In this document: in pieces, positions 1 through 8,984 of the stretch
Layout: every line of letters starts with the position of its first letter
Numbering within the stretch: the stretch's first letter is position 1
Assembly: GCA_964518955.1 (NCBI GenBank)
Contig: CAZFHS010000010.1
Span: 62,001 to 126,000, forward strand
DNA from: JBDGYW01 sp964518955
GTDB lineage: Bacteria; Gemmatimonadota; Gemmatimonadetes; Gemmatimonadales; GWC2-71-9
Direction: 5' to 3'
DNA length: 64,000 nt
Made by a program: the position numbers and the translations under genes
Notes under the pieces: model-generated
Seen by the model: only the letters and a program-made list of their open reading frames with translations
The model's database searches: none
What the model was told of the DNA's origin: nothing

Positions 1-123
1 CCTTTGCTTTCGGAGCATAGGCACAGCATCTATCAGAAGTGAACGGGTTGGAACTCGACACGATATAAAACGAGCAGATCGGTACTCGGAGTAAGTGAAT
101 CTGACTGTTAGCGGAGGTCACTT

Positions 124-1428
124 TTGAGCACCACTGACACGCAGCAACACCCGAGGCGAATGCTGAGCAGCGGTTTCACCTTGGCTGTTGTAGTCGGCGG
201 AATCATAGGCCTAGGCATCTTGCGCACGCCAGGAGAGGTGGCAGCGCTTATTCCCAATCCGTTGATGTTTGTGTCGTTCTGGGTGTTGGGCGGCCTGTTT
301 GTACTTGCGAGCGCGGCAGTGGTGGCCGAACTGGTGGGCATGACGCCGCGATCCGGGGGAACCTACGTCCTGGTGCGACGCGCCTACGGGCCGTTCCCCG
401 GTTTCGTCATTGGCTGGGTCGACTGGTTGACCTTCGTCGCCGACATAGCCTTCAAGGCGGTCGTCGTCACAGAATTTGCCGCATTGTTGATTCCGGCAGT
501 CGGTCAATGGCAAACGCCATTGGCAATTCTGGTGTCCTCCGCGTTCGCAGCTCTGCAATTACGGGGCGTTGCTCTGGGCGCGACAATCCAGCAGATCGCT
601 GCTGCCACCCTGGCACTGATCGTTGTCGGCTTCACACTGGCGTTGGTATTCGCAGAGTCGGCGGTGAGCAGTGGTGCGACTTCAGTTCCCCATGTGGCTA
701 ACGGATTCGGCGCCTGGAGTCTTGTGATCGCATCCATCATTTATGCCTACGACGGCTGGTATTATGCCGCCTATTTTGGTGGCGAAATCAAGGGGGGCGG
801 TGGGGCTGTGGCGCGCTCCTGTATCAAGGGAACGGTCATCGTAATCCTCCTCTATGCATTTCTAATGGCGGCGTTGGCTTGGAAGGCGCCGCTCGGCAGT
901 CTGGCCGGCAACGAACTGGCATTGGCCGGCGCCTTGGAGATGGTCGTCTCCCCACTCGCGTCAACCGTCGTACTGGTTGCAGCAATGATTATGTTGTTGG
1001 CCTACCAGAACCTGAACTACATGGGCACGCCCCGAATTCTGCAGGCACTGGCGGTCGATGGCCTGGCCGTCAGGCGCGCGGGAGAAATCTCAGAGGGCGG
1101 AAATCCGATCTTTGCAGTGCTGGTGTCGTGGGCGCTTTCAATTGGCCTGATTTTGATCGGTGGGTTTGAGTTCTTGCTGCACCTCTCCGTCTTCTTTTAC
1201 CTGTTCTTGTATGTCATGCTGATCGCGGGAGTGTTAATCCTGCGTTCACGCCAGCCGGACGCCGACCGCCCGTATCGGGCCTGGGGTCACCCATGGAGTA
1301 CGTATTTGTGTCTTCTGGGTTGGCTACTCATCGCCCTGTTTCAGGTAACGGCCGAAATCGATACCGCCGCATACGCCGCGATTATGGTGGCGGTATCCTG
1401 GCTGGTGTATCGTAGTCTGGCGCGATGA
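124..1428 (+). CDS. APC-family amino acid/amine permease
   Basis: This is a 434-residue integral membrane protein that fits the APC (amino acid-polyamine-organocation) superfamily, with about twelve hydrophobic segments. The glycine-rich first segment, GGIIGLGILRTPGE at residues 25-38, is the usual substrate-binding helix break. The start is TTG at 124, set by a good GCGGAGG ribosome site about 7 bases upstream. It is a close paralogue of the permease at 13902-15218: the two align from residue 1 and share long identical stretches such as the PRSGGTY and GPFPGFVIGWVDWL blocks. Its stop overlaps the ATG of the sulfatase downstream (ATGA), so the two are translationally coupled. The substrate cannot be read from the sequence. 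The paralogue sits in a methylated-amine island, so an amine or amino acid is likely. Confidence 0.88.
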   Translation: MSTTDTQQHPRRMLSSGFTLAVVVGGIIGLGILRTPGEVAALIPNPLMFVSFWVLGGLFVLASAAVVAELVGMTPRSGGTYVLVRRAYGPFPGFVIGWVDWLTFVADIAFKAVVVTEFAALLIPAVGQWQTPLAILVSSAFAALQLRGVALGATIQQIAAATLALIVVGFTLALVFAESAVSSGATSVPHVANGFGAWSLVIASIIYAYDGWYYAAYFGGEIKGGGGAVARSCIKGTVIVILLYAFLMAALAWKAPLGSLAGNELALAGALEMVVSPLASTVVLVAAMIMLLAYQNLNYMGTPRILQALAVDGLAVRRAGEISEGGNPIFAVLVSWALSIGLILIGGFEFLLHLSVFFYLFLYVMLIAGVLILRSRQPDADRPYRAWGHPWSTYLCLLGWLLIALFQVTAEIDTAAYAAIMVAVSWLVYRSLAR

Positions 1429-2807
1429 GAAAGGACGCTCTGCTGGCGCTCGCCCTGCTACTGGTAGGCTGTGATACACAGGATCGCCAGGAAGTGCAGC
1501 GACCCAACTTGCTGCTTATCCTGACCGACGATCAACGCTCTGACATGTTGGGCAGCAAACACCCGTTTCTCGAGACGCCGCATATGGATCTATTGGCGTC
1601 GGAAGGCTTTCGGTTCGAGAACGCCTTCGTGACAACTCCCATTTGCGCTGCAAGTCGAGCCAGTATCCTGACGGGGTTGGTGGAGCGCACGCATCAATAC
1701 ACGTTCGGCACGCAACCGCTCGCCGTTGAGTTGGCCGACCAGAGTTACCCCACACTGTTGAGAGCGGCAGGCTATAACACGGGACATGTCGGTAAGTTTG
1801 GTGTTGCCACAGAGCCGCGAGCGATCGAGCAGATGTTCGACAGCTACGTGCCATTCGTTGCACACCCGTACTTCAGGGAACAGGCAGATGGGTCGGTTCG
1901 CCACCTCACCGATATCACGGCGGACAGCGCCATCCAGTATCTCCGATCTGCCGATCCAACCGGCCCGTTCGCGCTTACAGTGAGCTTCAATGCTCCTCAT
2001 GCCGACGACGGAGAGCAGCAACAGTTCTTTTGGCCCGAAGCGATGGACGGGAAGTACATGGACGTCGCTTTACCCGACCCACCTCTCTCCGATCCGGCAT
2101 TCTTCGAAGCACTGCCAGAGTTTCTGAAAGAAGCCTCGCTCAACAGGGTCCGTTGGTACTGGCGTTTTGACACGCCCGAGAAGTCACGGGAAATGACGCG
2201 GGGATACCTGCGGATGATCACCGGTGTAGACGCGGCAATCGGCCGCATCTTGGGTGAACTGGAGTCGCTCGACATCGCCGATAACACGATAGTGATCTTG
2301 ATGGGGGACAACGGGTATTTTCTGGGTGAGCGCGGGTACGCTGGGAAATGGCTTCCTTACGAGCTGTCGATACGAGTACCTCTCATCGTTTTCGATCCTC
2401 GCGTGGAGAGAGAATCGCGAGGAAAGCTACCCGAACTGCCCGTATTGAACATCGACATCGCGCCGACGCTGCTCGATATGGCCGGCGTTGAAATCCCGAA
2501 CTCCATGCAAGGCCGCAGCATCGCTCCCTTGCTCGCGGGGGATTCACTTGCCGACTGGCGGACCGACTTTTTCATCGAACATCTCTTTGACCATCCGGAG
2601 ATTCCAAAACACGAAGGCGTCAGAGACGAACAATTCAAGTACGCCAGATACTTCGAGCAGGAGCCGGTGTACGAAGAGCTGTACGACCTGCAGGCGGATC
2701 CGATGGAAATGAGAAACCTCGTCGGGGATCCCGACTATCTCGCAGTCCTTACACGGCTGAGAATGCGTACCGACGAACTCAAGGCAAGATATGAATCGAT
2801 CCGGTAG
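1425..2807 (+). CDS. Lipoprotein sulfatase (alkaline phosphatase superfamily)
   Basis: This 460-residue type I sulfatase hydrolyses sulfate esters. The N-terminus is a lipoprotein signal with lipobox LVGC, the Cys being residue 16, so the enzyme is probably membrane-anchored on the periplasmic or outer face. A metal-binding Asp pair lies at 35-36. The sulfatase signature is CAASR at 74-78. Cys74 would be converted to formylglycine, although the usual Pro of CxPSR is replaced by Ala. A further metal site is the GDNG block in the middle of the protein. The C-terminal half has the usual four-strand subdomain. The start overlaps the permease stop. The gene ends with TAG at 2805-2807, and only one codon separates that stop from the in-frame ATG of the MoaD-like gene. 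The substrate is unknown; GH29 two genes downstream suggests a sulfated fucose-containing glycan. Confidence 0.9.
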   Translation: MRKDALLALALLLVGCDTQDRQEVQRPNLLLILTDDQRSDMLGSKHPFLETPHMDLLASEGFRFENAFVTTPICAASRASILTGLVERTHQYTFGTQPLAVELADQSYPTLLRAAGYNTGHVGKFGVATEPRAIEQMFDSYVPFVAHPYFREQADGSVRHLTDITADSAIQYLRSADPTGPFALTVSFNAPHADDGEQQQFFWPEAMDGKYMDVALPDPPLSDPAFFEALPEFLKEASLNRVRWYWRFDTPEKSREMTRGYLRMITGVDAAIGRILGELESLDIADNTIVILMGDNGYFLGERGYAGKWLPYELSIRVPLIVFDPRVERESRGKLPELPVLNIDIAPTLLDMAGVEIPNSMQGRSIAPLLAGDSLADWRTDFFIEHLFDHPEIPKHEGVRDEQFKYARYFEQEPVYEELYDLQADPMEMRNLVGDPDYLAVLTRLRMRTDELKARYESIR

Positions 2808-2810
2808 CAG

Positions 2811-3041
2811 ATGATCCAGGTCAAATACGTGGGCAAATCCGACGTCTTCGGCATGGAAAATGGAGCGATACTCCGGGTCGAAGAGGGCACTACGATCGGC
2901 GACGTGCTCGACGCAGCGAAAGTGCAGAGGGCCGTTCACAAACTCGTGGTCCCCCAGGTCAACGGAGAACACCAGAAGATTACGTACGTCCTTCAGGCAA
3001 ACGACGAACTAGATTTTTTTCTGCCCGTCGGCGGGGGCTGA
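2811..3041 (+). CDS. MoaD/ThiS-like ubiquitin-fold protein
   Basis: This 76-residue protein resembles MoaD/ThiS sulfur carriers. It has the beta-grasp pattern of alternating strands, a central helix (roughly residues 28-42), and a C-terminus reading DELDFFLPVGGG. MoaD ends in a Gly-Gly that is adenylated and thiocarboxylated, so this protein could supply sulfur for a molybdopterin/tungstopterin cofactor or another sulfur transfer. The tail has three glycines rather than two. It lies 3 bases after a sulfatase and just before a fucosidase, an unusual place for a MoaD; no moaE, moeB or thiF-like gene is in the window. A tungsten aldehyde oxidoreductase, whose family often has a dedicated MoaD-like partner, lies 14 kb away. 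The family call rests on fold pattern and tail. The function is inference. Confidence 0.7.
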   Translation: MIQVKYVGKSDVFGMENGAILRVEEGTTIGDVLDAAKVQRAVHKLVVPQVNGEHQKITYVLQANDELDFFLPVGGG

Positions 3042-3081
3042 CGCGATGCCTGCCACCGCACAATCTTGTCATGGACGGCTT

Positions 3082-4875
3082 ATGAAAACACTCTATCCTT
3101 TCCTCTGCATTCTCCTCGTCTCGTGCACACCGAGTGCGCACGATCAAACAGGAAGCGGAGATCAGGCGCAAAACATCCCCGCCTGGTTCGAAGACGGCAA
3201 GTTCGGGATGTTCATTCATTGGGGCCCCTATTCCGTACTCGGGGGGGAGTGGCAGGGGCAAAGAATCGAACAGGGGGATATCGCCGAATGGATCATGCTG
3301 CGATTCCAAATCCCCGTGGAGGAATGCCGGAGAATTTCGGCCACATTCAACCCGACCGAGTTCGATGCTCGGGAATGGGTGTCGCTGGCAAAGAACACCG
3401 GCATGAAGTACATCATCATCACGTCGAAGCATCATGACGGTTTTGCCATGTACGATTCGCGGGTCAGCGATTACAACATCGTCGACTACACTCCGTTCAA
3501 TCGCGATCCGATAGGAGAGCTGTCGGAAGCCTGTGCCGAAGCAGGTATCAAGTTCGGCGTCTACTATTCCCATCGCGAGGATTGGGAGCACCCTTACGCC
3601 TATGGGAATTTCTGGGACTTCGATTCATCCCAGACCAACCTGGATACCATGGATTATCCCGACCTGTTTCGCCGGTACCTCGACGAAAAGGCCATCCCCC
3701 AGTTGACGGAATTGTTGACCGAGTACGGTCCGCTAGGTGTCGTATGGTTCGACCGGGGGATGTACACCCAGGAACAGGGACGGGAATTTGCCGATCTGGT
3801 TCACACCCTGCAGCCGGGGACTCTGGTCAATGGTCGAGTGGGTCACTACGACAAGGAACTCCTGGGTGATTACCAGAGCATGACCGACAACGGTATGCCG
3901 ATAGGGGGAATCGAGGAATACTGGGAAACCCCGCAAACTTTGAATGAGACGTGGGGCTACAGCCGACACGATAACAACTGGAAGACTCCCGACGAGATCA
4001 TCAGACGATTGGTCACCATAGTGAGTAAGGGCGGCAACTATCTGTTGAACGTAGGCCCGACGGGCGAGGGGGTCATTCCCAGTCCTTCGGTCGAGATTTT
4101 GACCGCGGTCGGAGACTGGATGCAGGAGAACTCGGAGAGCATCTACGGAACATCGCCATCTCCGTTTCCCTACGAGCTGCCCTGGGGCTACTGCACGCGA
4201 ACGGGCAACCGACTCTTCCTGCATGTCTTCGACTGGCCCGAGGGCGGACGCTTGAGTCTGAGTGGGCTGAACAACGAAATCGAAACAGCGTATTCGCTTT
4301 TGGAACCGGAAGTGGCACTCAGTGTGGACCGGGGCGAAACTGATGACATCACGATTGGTCTACCCGCAGAACCACCGGATGCAATCAACTCGGTTTTTGT
4401 GCTCGAGATCGCTGGTGATCCCGACATTGACCCATATATCGTGGCACAGAACGAAGACGGGTCGTTTCTTCTGGATTATCTGTCTGCCTCCACATCCGGC
4501 AACGCACAGAAACGATTCAACCGGCGGGGAGAGTCCGGGCATTTTCACATCTCGAAGATGCAGGCACCCGAGGACGCCGTGGAGTGGCACGTCGAGGTGA
4601 ACACGCCGGGGTTTTATCACGTCGACATCACCTATGCCGCCAGGCCGGGTTGGGAAGACGCTCGCTATGTAGTAGAGATGGGTCGGGAGAGGATCGAAGG
4701 GTCGGTGCTATCCACGGAAGGCTGGTACGAATACAAGACCGAACGAATTGGCCAGCTCGACATAAACAGAGCCGGCAGGGCCGTGGTCAAGATCTATCCA
4801 GGAGCTACCCTGAATCATTACCTGATGTACTTCAACAGAATTGAACTGCTGCCGGCTGACGGTGGCGGTGGCTAG
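3082..4875 (+). CDS. GH29 alpha-L-fucosidase, lipoprotein
   Basis: This is a glycoside hydrolase family 29 exo-alpha-L-fucosidase that releases terminal fucose. The ATG at 3082 is preferred over 3046 because it begins a clean lipoprotein signal (MKTLYPFLCILLVSC), giving 597 residues. The catalytic TIM barrel runs from about residue 30 to 350 and shows the diagnostic FGMFIHWGPYS and SKHHDGFA motifs. The likely nucleophile is Asp224 in VVWFDRG. The block from 235 on includes GGNYLLNVGPTGEG, also typical of GH29. After the catalytic domain come beta-sandwich regions, including a carbohydrate-binding-like domain in the last 120 residues. It follows the sulfatase and MoaD-like gene on the same strand, so desulfation and defucosylation of one substrate are plausible. 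The gene ends in TAG after a Gly-rich tail. Confidence 0.92.
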   Translation: MKTLYPFLCILLVSCTPSAHDQTGSGDQAQNIPAWFEDGKFGMFIHWGPYSVLGGEWQGQRIEQGDIAEWIMLRFQIPVEECRRISATFNPTEFDAREWVSLAKNTGMKYIIITSKHHDGFAMYDSRVSDYNIVDYTPFNRDPIGELSEACAEAGIKFGVYYSHREDWEHPYAYGNFWDFDSSQTNLDTMDYPDLFRRYLDEKAIPQLTELLTEYGPLGVVWFDRGMYTQEQGREFADLVHTLQPGTLVNGRVGHYDKELLGDYQSMTDNGMPIGGIEEYWETPQTLNETWGYSRHDNNWKTPDEIIRRLVTIVSKGGNYLLNVGPTGEGVIPSPSVEILTAVGDWMQENSESIYGTSPSPFPYELPWGYCTRTGNRLFLHVFDWPEGGRLSLSGLNNEIETAYSLLEPEVALSVDRGETDDITIGLPAEPPDAINSVFVLEIAGDPDIDPYIVAQNEDGSFLLDYLSASTSGNAQKRFNRRGESGHFHISKMQAPEDAVEWHVEVNTPGFYHVDITYAARPGWEDARYVVEMGRERIEGSVLSTEGWYEYKTERIGQLDINRAGRAVVKIYPGATLNHYLMYFNRIELLPADGGGG

Positions 4876-4983
4876 TTCGGCTCAATCCCCCGCAATCAGT
4901 GTCTTCGTCAAGTGTTACCAGTGCAATGTCCCCAACGTGTCATGGTGTGTATTTCGTAATTTCTGTACGTAGCAAGACGTGTA

Positions 4984-6972
4984 CTACCGTTCCAGAATCC
5001 TGAACTCCACCCGCCGGTTTAGCTGCCGACCCTCCTCAGTGTCATTCGACGCAACCGGCTGTTCCTTGCCGTATCCCTTCGACTGCAAGCGATTGGCTTC
5101 CGTGCCCTGCGTGATGAGATAATCCACAACACTGGCGGCGCGGCGCTGCGAGAGCGTCAAGTTGACATCATCGGCACCAGTGGCATCGGTGTGCCCACCT
5201 ATCTCGATCACCAAGCCTTCGTTGTCTCGCAGTACACCTGCCAGCCTGTTTAGCTCGGCATACGACTCAGGCCGCAACGTCGCATCTCCAGTGTCAAAGA
5301 AGATGTTGTTGAGCCGAATTGACGCTCCTACTTCCAACGGGACCATCCTGAGGTTCATCTCAACCTTTTGGAAGGTCTCGAGGTCGGTGAGGTCGGTATT
5401 CTCGGTGATCGCGTAGTAGTTTGGTGCCGTCGCGTATACACCGTACTGCTCGCCACGAGGCAGGGCGATGGAGAAACCGTGCCTGGACGTAGTGAACGCT
5501 CGTCCCATTTCCTCGCCGTCGCGCAGACGCTCGTAAACAATTCGAGCCGGAAGCGGCTGATCGGTGTTGGCGTCGACAACTGTTCCGGATACCAGAACAA
5601 CCGGGTCCGGCCTGAGGCTTTCCGGCACGTCGACGGTGAAGATATCTGCTCGGCCGTACGAATCTTCGCTGCTCGAAATGTACGCTTTTGTACCGTCGCC
5701 CGAGATAACAAAGGAACCCTCGAACGCCTCGGTATTCACACCTGGCCCGAGGTTGCGAGCTTCGGACCAGTTGAGCCAGGTGTCGTCAAGACGTTTCGAC
5801 ATGAAGATGTCAGCCTGACCGTACCCTGGCCATGTCCAAGAAGCGAAGTAGAGCGTGCGCCCGTCGGCAGCGAGATACGCGCCAAAATCGAATCCTGGTG
5901 AGTTCACACCCATGCCCATATTTTGTGGCTCAGACCATGATCCGTCGTCCCTTCGAAAGACCATATACAGATCGTTCGAACCATAGGTGTCCGCGCGTTC
6001 GATACTCATGATGATGCCCTTGCCGTTTGGCAACAGCATGAACGTTGTTGCGGTACTGATGTTGTAGTAGTTCTCAGGGTGGACCGCTTCAGGGTGGGAC
6101 CAGCCATCGTCCGTCCTATACGCAAGTGAAACTCCTTCAGGATTGAAGTAATCACCCTGATTGTACGTCCCGAACAGAAGCATGGTGTTGCCGTCCGCGG
6201 AGGCTCCCCCCATTGCGTTGGACTGACTGTTGTTCAGAGGAAATCCCAGCCTCTGTACATCCTGCCACCCCCCGTCTGGCGACGGATTCGCATACCAAAT
6301 ATCACCGCCTTTTCCCAAGCCTCCTTCGGTATTCCTAGAGCAGCTGACAACCGTGACGTAAAGAGTCGATCCGTCGACTGTCGGAAGGGGCGAAAGCTCG
6401 TCGCATTCCGAATTGATGGCTTTGCCGAGGTTGGTGCGATTGCTCAGCTGAGCGCCCTCCGCGAGTAGATCTATTTGTGTCGGGAAGAGTCTCCAGTGCT
6501 GGTTGGGATTGTCCATGTACTCCCATTGCGCCAAGGGATCACCGTTGACTCGCTGTCCGCCGAATACCTCGAGAGCCTTGCCGCTTCCCTTGTTGATTAT
6601 CGTGTAGAATCCGTTGTCGAGCAGGTCGAGTCGCCATTGCTGGAGGTCACTGCCAGATCGTGATTTCTGGACGACGTTCGCTCCGTTCTCCTCGCCATCT
6701 GCAGTCATATACTTGCCGCTGTGCCGGGCCTTAATTCGGAAGTGGCCGCTACCTTCATCTTCAAAGATCCAGTGCTGGTTGTGTCCGTTGGCGTACGACC
6801 ACTGCAAGATATTTGCGCCATCGTCCTGACTTTGCGCATCGACATCGGCTGCGCGGGGACTGGTTCGTACGATGAGGGCGTATGGTACTCCGCTCTCGGG
6901 AACCTGCGCGCTGACGGTAGTTGCCGCGACTGCAAGCAGGGACACGACGAGAGTCAGGATCCGTGGGTTCAT
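4984..6972 (-). CDS. Ricin-lectin / PD40 propeller / OmpA fusion protein
   Basis: This secreted protein of 662 residues starts at 6972, where GGAG lies 7 bases upstream, rather than at 6984. A signal peptide occupies residues 1-22. Residues 30-165 form a ricin-type beta-trefoil with three QxW repeats (QHW 66-68, QQW 111-113, QHW 158-160), a sugar-binding fold. Residues about 175-440 carry PD40/WD40-like propeller blades with SADGNT, AADGRTLYF and SGDGTKAY motifs. A carboxypeptidase-regulatory-like beta domain follows (about 455-545). The C-terminal 110 residues are an OmpA/MotB peptidoglycan-binding domain with FFDTGDATLRPES and GHTDATGADDVN. It is probably anchored to peptidoglycan or the outer membrane and displays a glycan-binding head. 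The propeller plus OmpA combination is known; adding a ricin domain at the N-terminus is less usual. Confidence 0.88.
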   Translation of the reverse strand: MNPRILTLVVSLLAVAATTVSAQVPESGVPYALIVRTSPRAADVDAQSQDDGANILQWSYANGHNQHWIFEDEGSGHFRIKARHSGKYMTADGEENGANVVQKSRSGSDLQQWRLDLLDNGFYTIINKGSGKALEVFGGQRVNGDPLAQWEYMDNPNQHWRLFPTQIDLLAEGAQLSNRTNLGKAINSECDELSPLPTVDGSTLYVTVVSCSRNTEGGLGKGGDIWYANPSPDGGWQDVQRLGFPLNNSQSNAMGGASADGNTMLLFGTYNQGDYFNPEGVSLAYRTDDGWSHPEAVHPENYYNISTATTFMLLPNGKGIIMSIERADTYGSNDLYMVFRRDDGSWSEPQNMGMGVNSPGFDFGAYLAADGRTLYFASWTWPGYGQADIFMSKRLDDTWLNWSEARNLGPGVNTEAFEGSFVISGDGTKAYISSSEDSYGRADIFTVDVPESLRPDPVVLVSGTVVDANTDQPLPARIVYERLRDGEEMGRAFTTSRHGFSIALPRGEQYGVYATAPNYYAITENTDLTDLETFQKVEMNLRMVPLEVGASIRLNNIFFDTGDATLRPESYAELNRLAGVLRDNEGLVIEIGGHTDATGADDVNLTLSQRRAASVVDYLITQGTEANRLQSKGYGKEQPVASNDTEEGRQLNRRVEFRILER

Positions 6973-7092
6973 TCTCAGCTCCATGTATCGGTGTTTATTT
7001 TGGAGTTATGGTACCGAAATGATTATACACACAGACGTGTCCATACGATAGGGCGGCAGGGCAGCCGTCGGGAATATCCCGCACATTGCCGC

Positions 7093-7212
7093 CTACTGCC
7101 GGTGCCTGACGTTTTCGCTGCCGAACCGGTTGATGCGAGCCCTCAGCTCGCCCTGAGAGGACCGCAGCACCGACAGCGTCTTGCGGCTCACTCCGAGCGC
7201 TTTGGCGGCGTG
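7093..7212 (-). pseudogene. Remnant of HigA-type antitoxin (helix-turn-helix)
   Basis: On the minus strand, an open stretch between TAG at 7213-7215 and TAG at 7093-7095 reads HAAKALGVSRKTLSVL, followed by SSQGELRARINRFGSENV. The first part matches the helix-turn-helix of HigA/VapI-type antitoxins, where AAKALGVSRKTLS is typical. There is no start codon or N-terminus, and the following residues do not continue the family. I read it as a decayed fragment in the 250-base gap between the OmpA fusion gene and the methyltransferase. It is short, so chance resemblance is possible. Confidence 0.4.
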
Positions 7213-7223
7213 CTAGCTGGGCG

Positions 7224-8657
7224 TCAACCCTTGCTCTCAGCCCGTCTCTGAATCCGATCGAGCTCCTTCTCGACATGCTCATCGAGAGGAAGCGGTTCGT
7301 GGGTCGTCAGGATCTGAACAACCTTCTCACGCGCTTCCTCGAGCAGAGTGGGATTCCCGGCAGCCTCCCAGGCCTCGAAGCTCCCGTGCCAGCCAAGCTG
7401 GCTGACGTACATCTCACCATCACGGAAAGCGCTCACCGTGGATGATTCAGTCAGAAAATTGCCGCCAGGCCCGACGCGGTCTATCGCGTCCTCCAGCCAC
7501 TTGCCGTCGTCGGCGGCGATGCCCTCGCGCACCCGTTTGGCCATCTTGAATATTTCCACGTCGATCAGCAATTGCTCGAGGCTGAGGATCATCGAACCGC
7601 CCATCAGGCCACAGCCAATCAGAATGTCGGGCCAGGCCAGGGTAGCCATTTGGCCGATCATCGAGCTTTCATAAGCAGCCTGAATGCCTGGGACGTAGTG
7701 CTCCGTCGTCATCCCCGATCCCTCCACCGGCAGGCCGTAGTGGCGAGCCATTTCTACGACGGCAACAGCCAGCAGCCCTCCTTCGATGGCGCCGGCGCTG
7801 TAGCCTCCGGTGCGGGGGTTCATCATCGACTGCGCTGGGGCGTATATGATCGGGGTGCCCGGGGCGCCCGCCTGCACCAGGCAGAGCATGGCCAGCACCT
7901 CGCAGTTTCCCAACACCGTGGTGGAGATCAGGCTGCCAGGGCCCGAGACACCCATCAGCGGCATGGGCATGACCGCCAGAGGTATGTCCCAACCCAAGAG
8001 CTCCAGGTAGGCATCGGTGCGCCTTCCCTCGATGATCAGCGGCGACTGCGGGCACAAGATCCACGACAACGGGTGCTTGCGACGGATGGTCTCCTTGTCG
8101 CCGAAGATCACCTGCAGCACTTCAAGAAGCCAGGGCACCTCTTCTGGACTGCCGATCCCATCCTGGACGTGCTTGGAGAAGTTGCGGAACAGGTGCCGCC
8201 AGTGGGTCACGAGGTCAGGCACTGATTCTCCGCAGTCGCTGCGCTCGATCATGTCCCAATAGAGGCCGAACTCGTCCAGTGCGTCGGTCAGGCGCGTTGC
8301 CTCCAGCCAATCTTTGAAGGTGCCTGTTCGCCTCTCTCCTGTTTCCCGATCGAGAGCGAATACGGCCTTGCCGTCGATGAGCAGCGTGCAGTCGCCGCTG
8401 TTCATCTTCAGGTCCCATCCCGGCCGGCGAGCCCCCAGGCAAAACTCCTTCGGGGCCGATTCGAGCGAGTCCTCGACCAGCGTTCGTGGGAAGCGCACGA
8501 TGTGGGTGTTGTTGTCGACGTCCGCCCCTGCCTCCTCGAGGATCGCGCGCCCCCTGGCGGTGTCGACTCGCACGCCGGTGCGCGACAGGACACTCAATGA
8601 TTGCTCGTGCACCTGTGCCCGCTGGTCGTCAGAAAGAACCTGCAGCAGTGTCCTCAC
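7224..8657 (-). CDS. MttB-superfamily methyltransferase (non-pyrrolysine)
   Basis: This 477-residue protein belongs to the trimethylamine methyltransferase (MttB, COG5598) superfamily, TIM-barrel enzymes that move a methyl group from an amine to a corrinoid protein. No in-frame amber codon interrupts it, so it is a member without pyrrolysine. Characterised members of that type act on quaternary amines such as glycine betaine or proline betaine. Family features include the N-terminal helix ending in TGVRVDTARGRAILEEAG and the glycine-rich GGYSAGAIEGG, and the DILIGCGLMGGSM segment near the C-terminus. The start is GTG at 8657 with AAAGGGG upstream (complement of 8661-8670), the same ribosome-site core as mtbB at 15476. 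It is divergent from the TMADH-like gene across 327 bases. The substrate is inferred to be a methylated amine. A cognate corrinoid protein is not visible. Confidence 0.88.
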   Translation of the reverse strand: MRTLLQVLSDDQRAQVHEQSLSVLSRTGVRVDTARGRAILEEAGADVDNNTHIVRFPRTLVEDSLESAPKEFCLGARRPGWDLKMNSGDCTLLIDGKAVFALDRETGERRTGTFKDWLEATRLTDALDEFGLYWDMIERSDCGESVPDLVTHWRHLFRNFSKHVQDGIGSPEEVPWLLEVLQVIFGDKETIRRKHPLSWILCPQSPLIIEGRRTDAYLELLGWDIPLAVMPMPLMGVSGPGSLISTTVLGNCEVLAMLCLVQAGAPGTPIIYAPAQSMMNPRTGGYSAGAIEGGLLAVAVVEMARHYGLPVEGSGMTTEHYVPGIQAAYESSMIGQMATLAWPDILIGCGLMGGSMILSLEQLLIDVEIFKMAKRVREGIAADDGKWLEDAIDRVGPGGNFLTESSTVSAFRDGEMYVSQLGWHGSFEAWEAAGNPTLLEEAREKVVQILTTHEPLPLDEHVEKELDRIQRRAESKG

Positions 8658-8984
8658 GGCTCACCCCTTTGTGCGGTGCCAACTTCTCGAAATCGCGGCA
8701 TCTCGACCCTTGTCATCACCAGGATACTGCGATGAGACAGGGGGCTAAACGTGGATCTGTGAGAGCGATTGTCAAGGAAGAGCTTCTCCTGCGCTGACTG
8801 CCCGGAACCTTTCGGACCGAAGGCACCGTCATTGCATGATGAACGTCCAGAGCCACATACTTCGTGCTGCGTTTCATGAGAGCCGCTCGTTGTGGGGATT
8901 TTTGGTGCTTCGGGAAGTCCATGGTACCCACGAACGAGGTGCTCTCAATATTCGTTATTCGTTAACCCCGACACGGAGAAATAG
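8658..8984. promoter_or_regulatory. Divergent intergenic region between methyltransferase and TMADH-like gene
   Basis: This 327-base gap separates two genes transcribed away from each other, so it must carry at least two promoters. Near the rightward gene there is a short direct repeat, ATTCGTTATTCGTT (about 8951-8965), within an AT-richer stretch, and a clear GGAG ribosome site lies just before 8985. I see no convincing gene, tRNA or operator palindrome here. Confidence 0.35.

Noticed and set aside
1..123. A tRNA-Pyl or promoter in the left edge
   Set aside because: TATAAA at 64-69 lacks a correctly spaced minus-35 box, and no tRNA fold is present.
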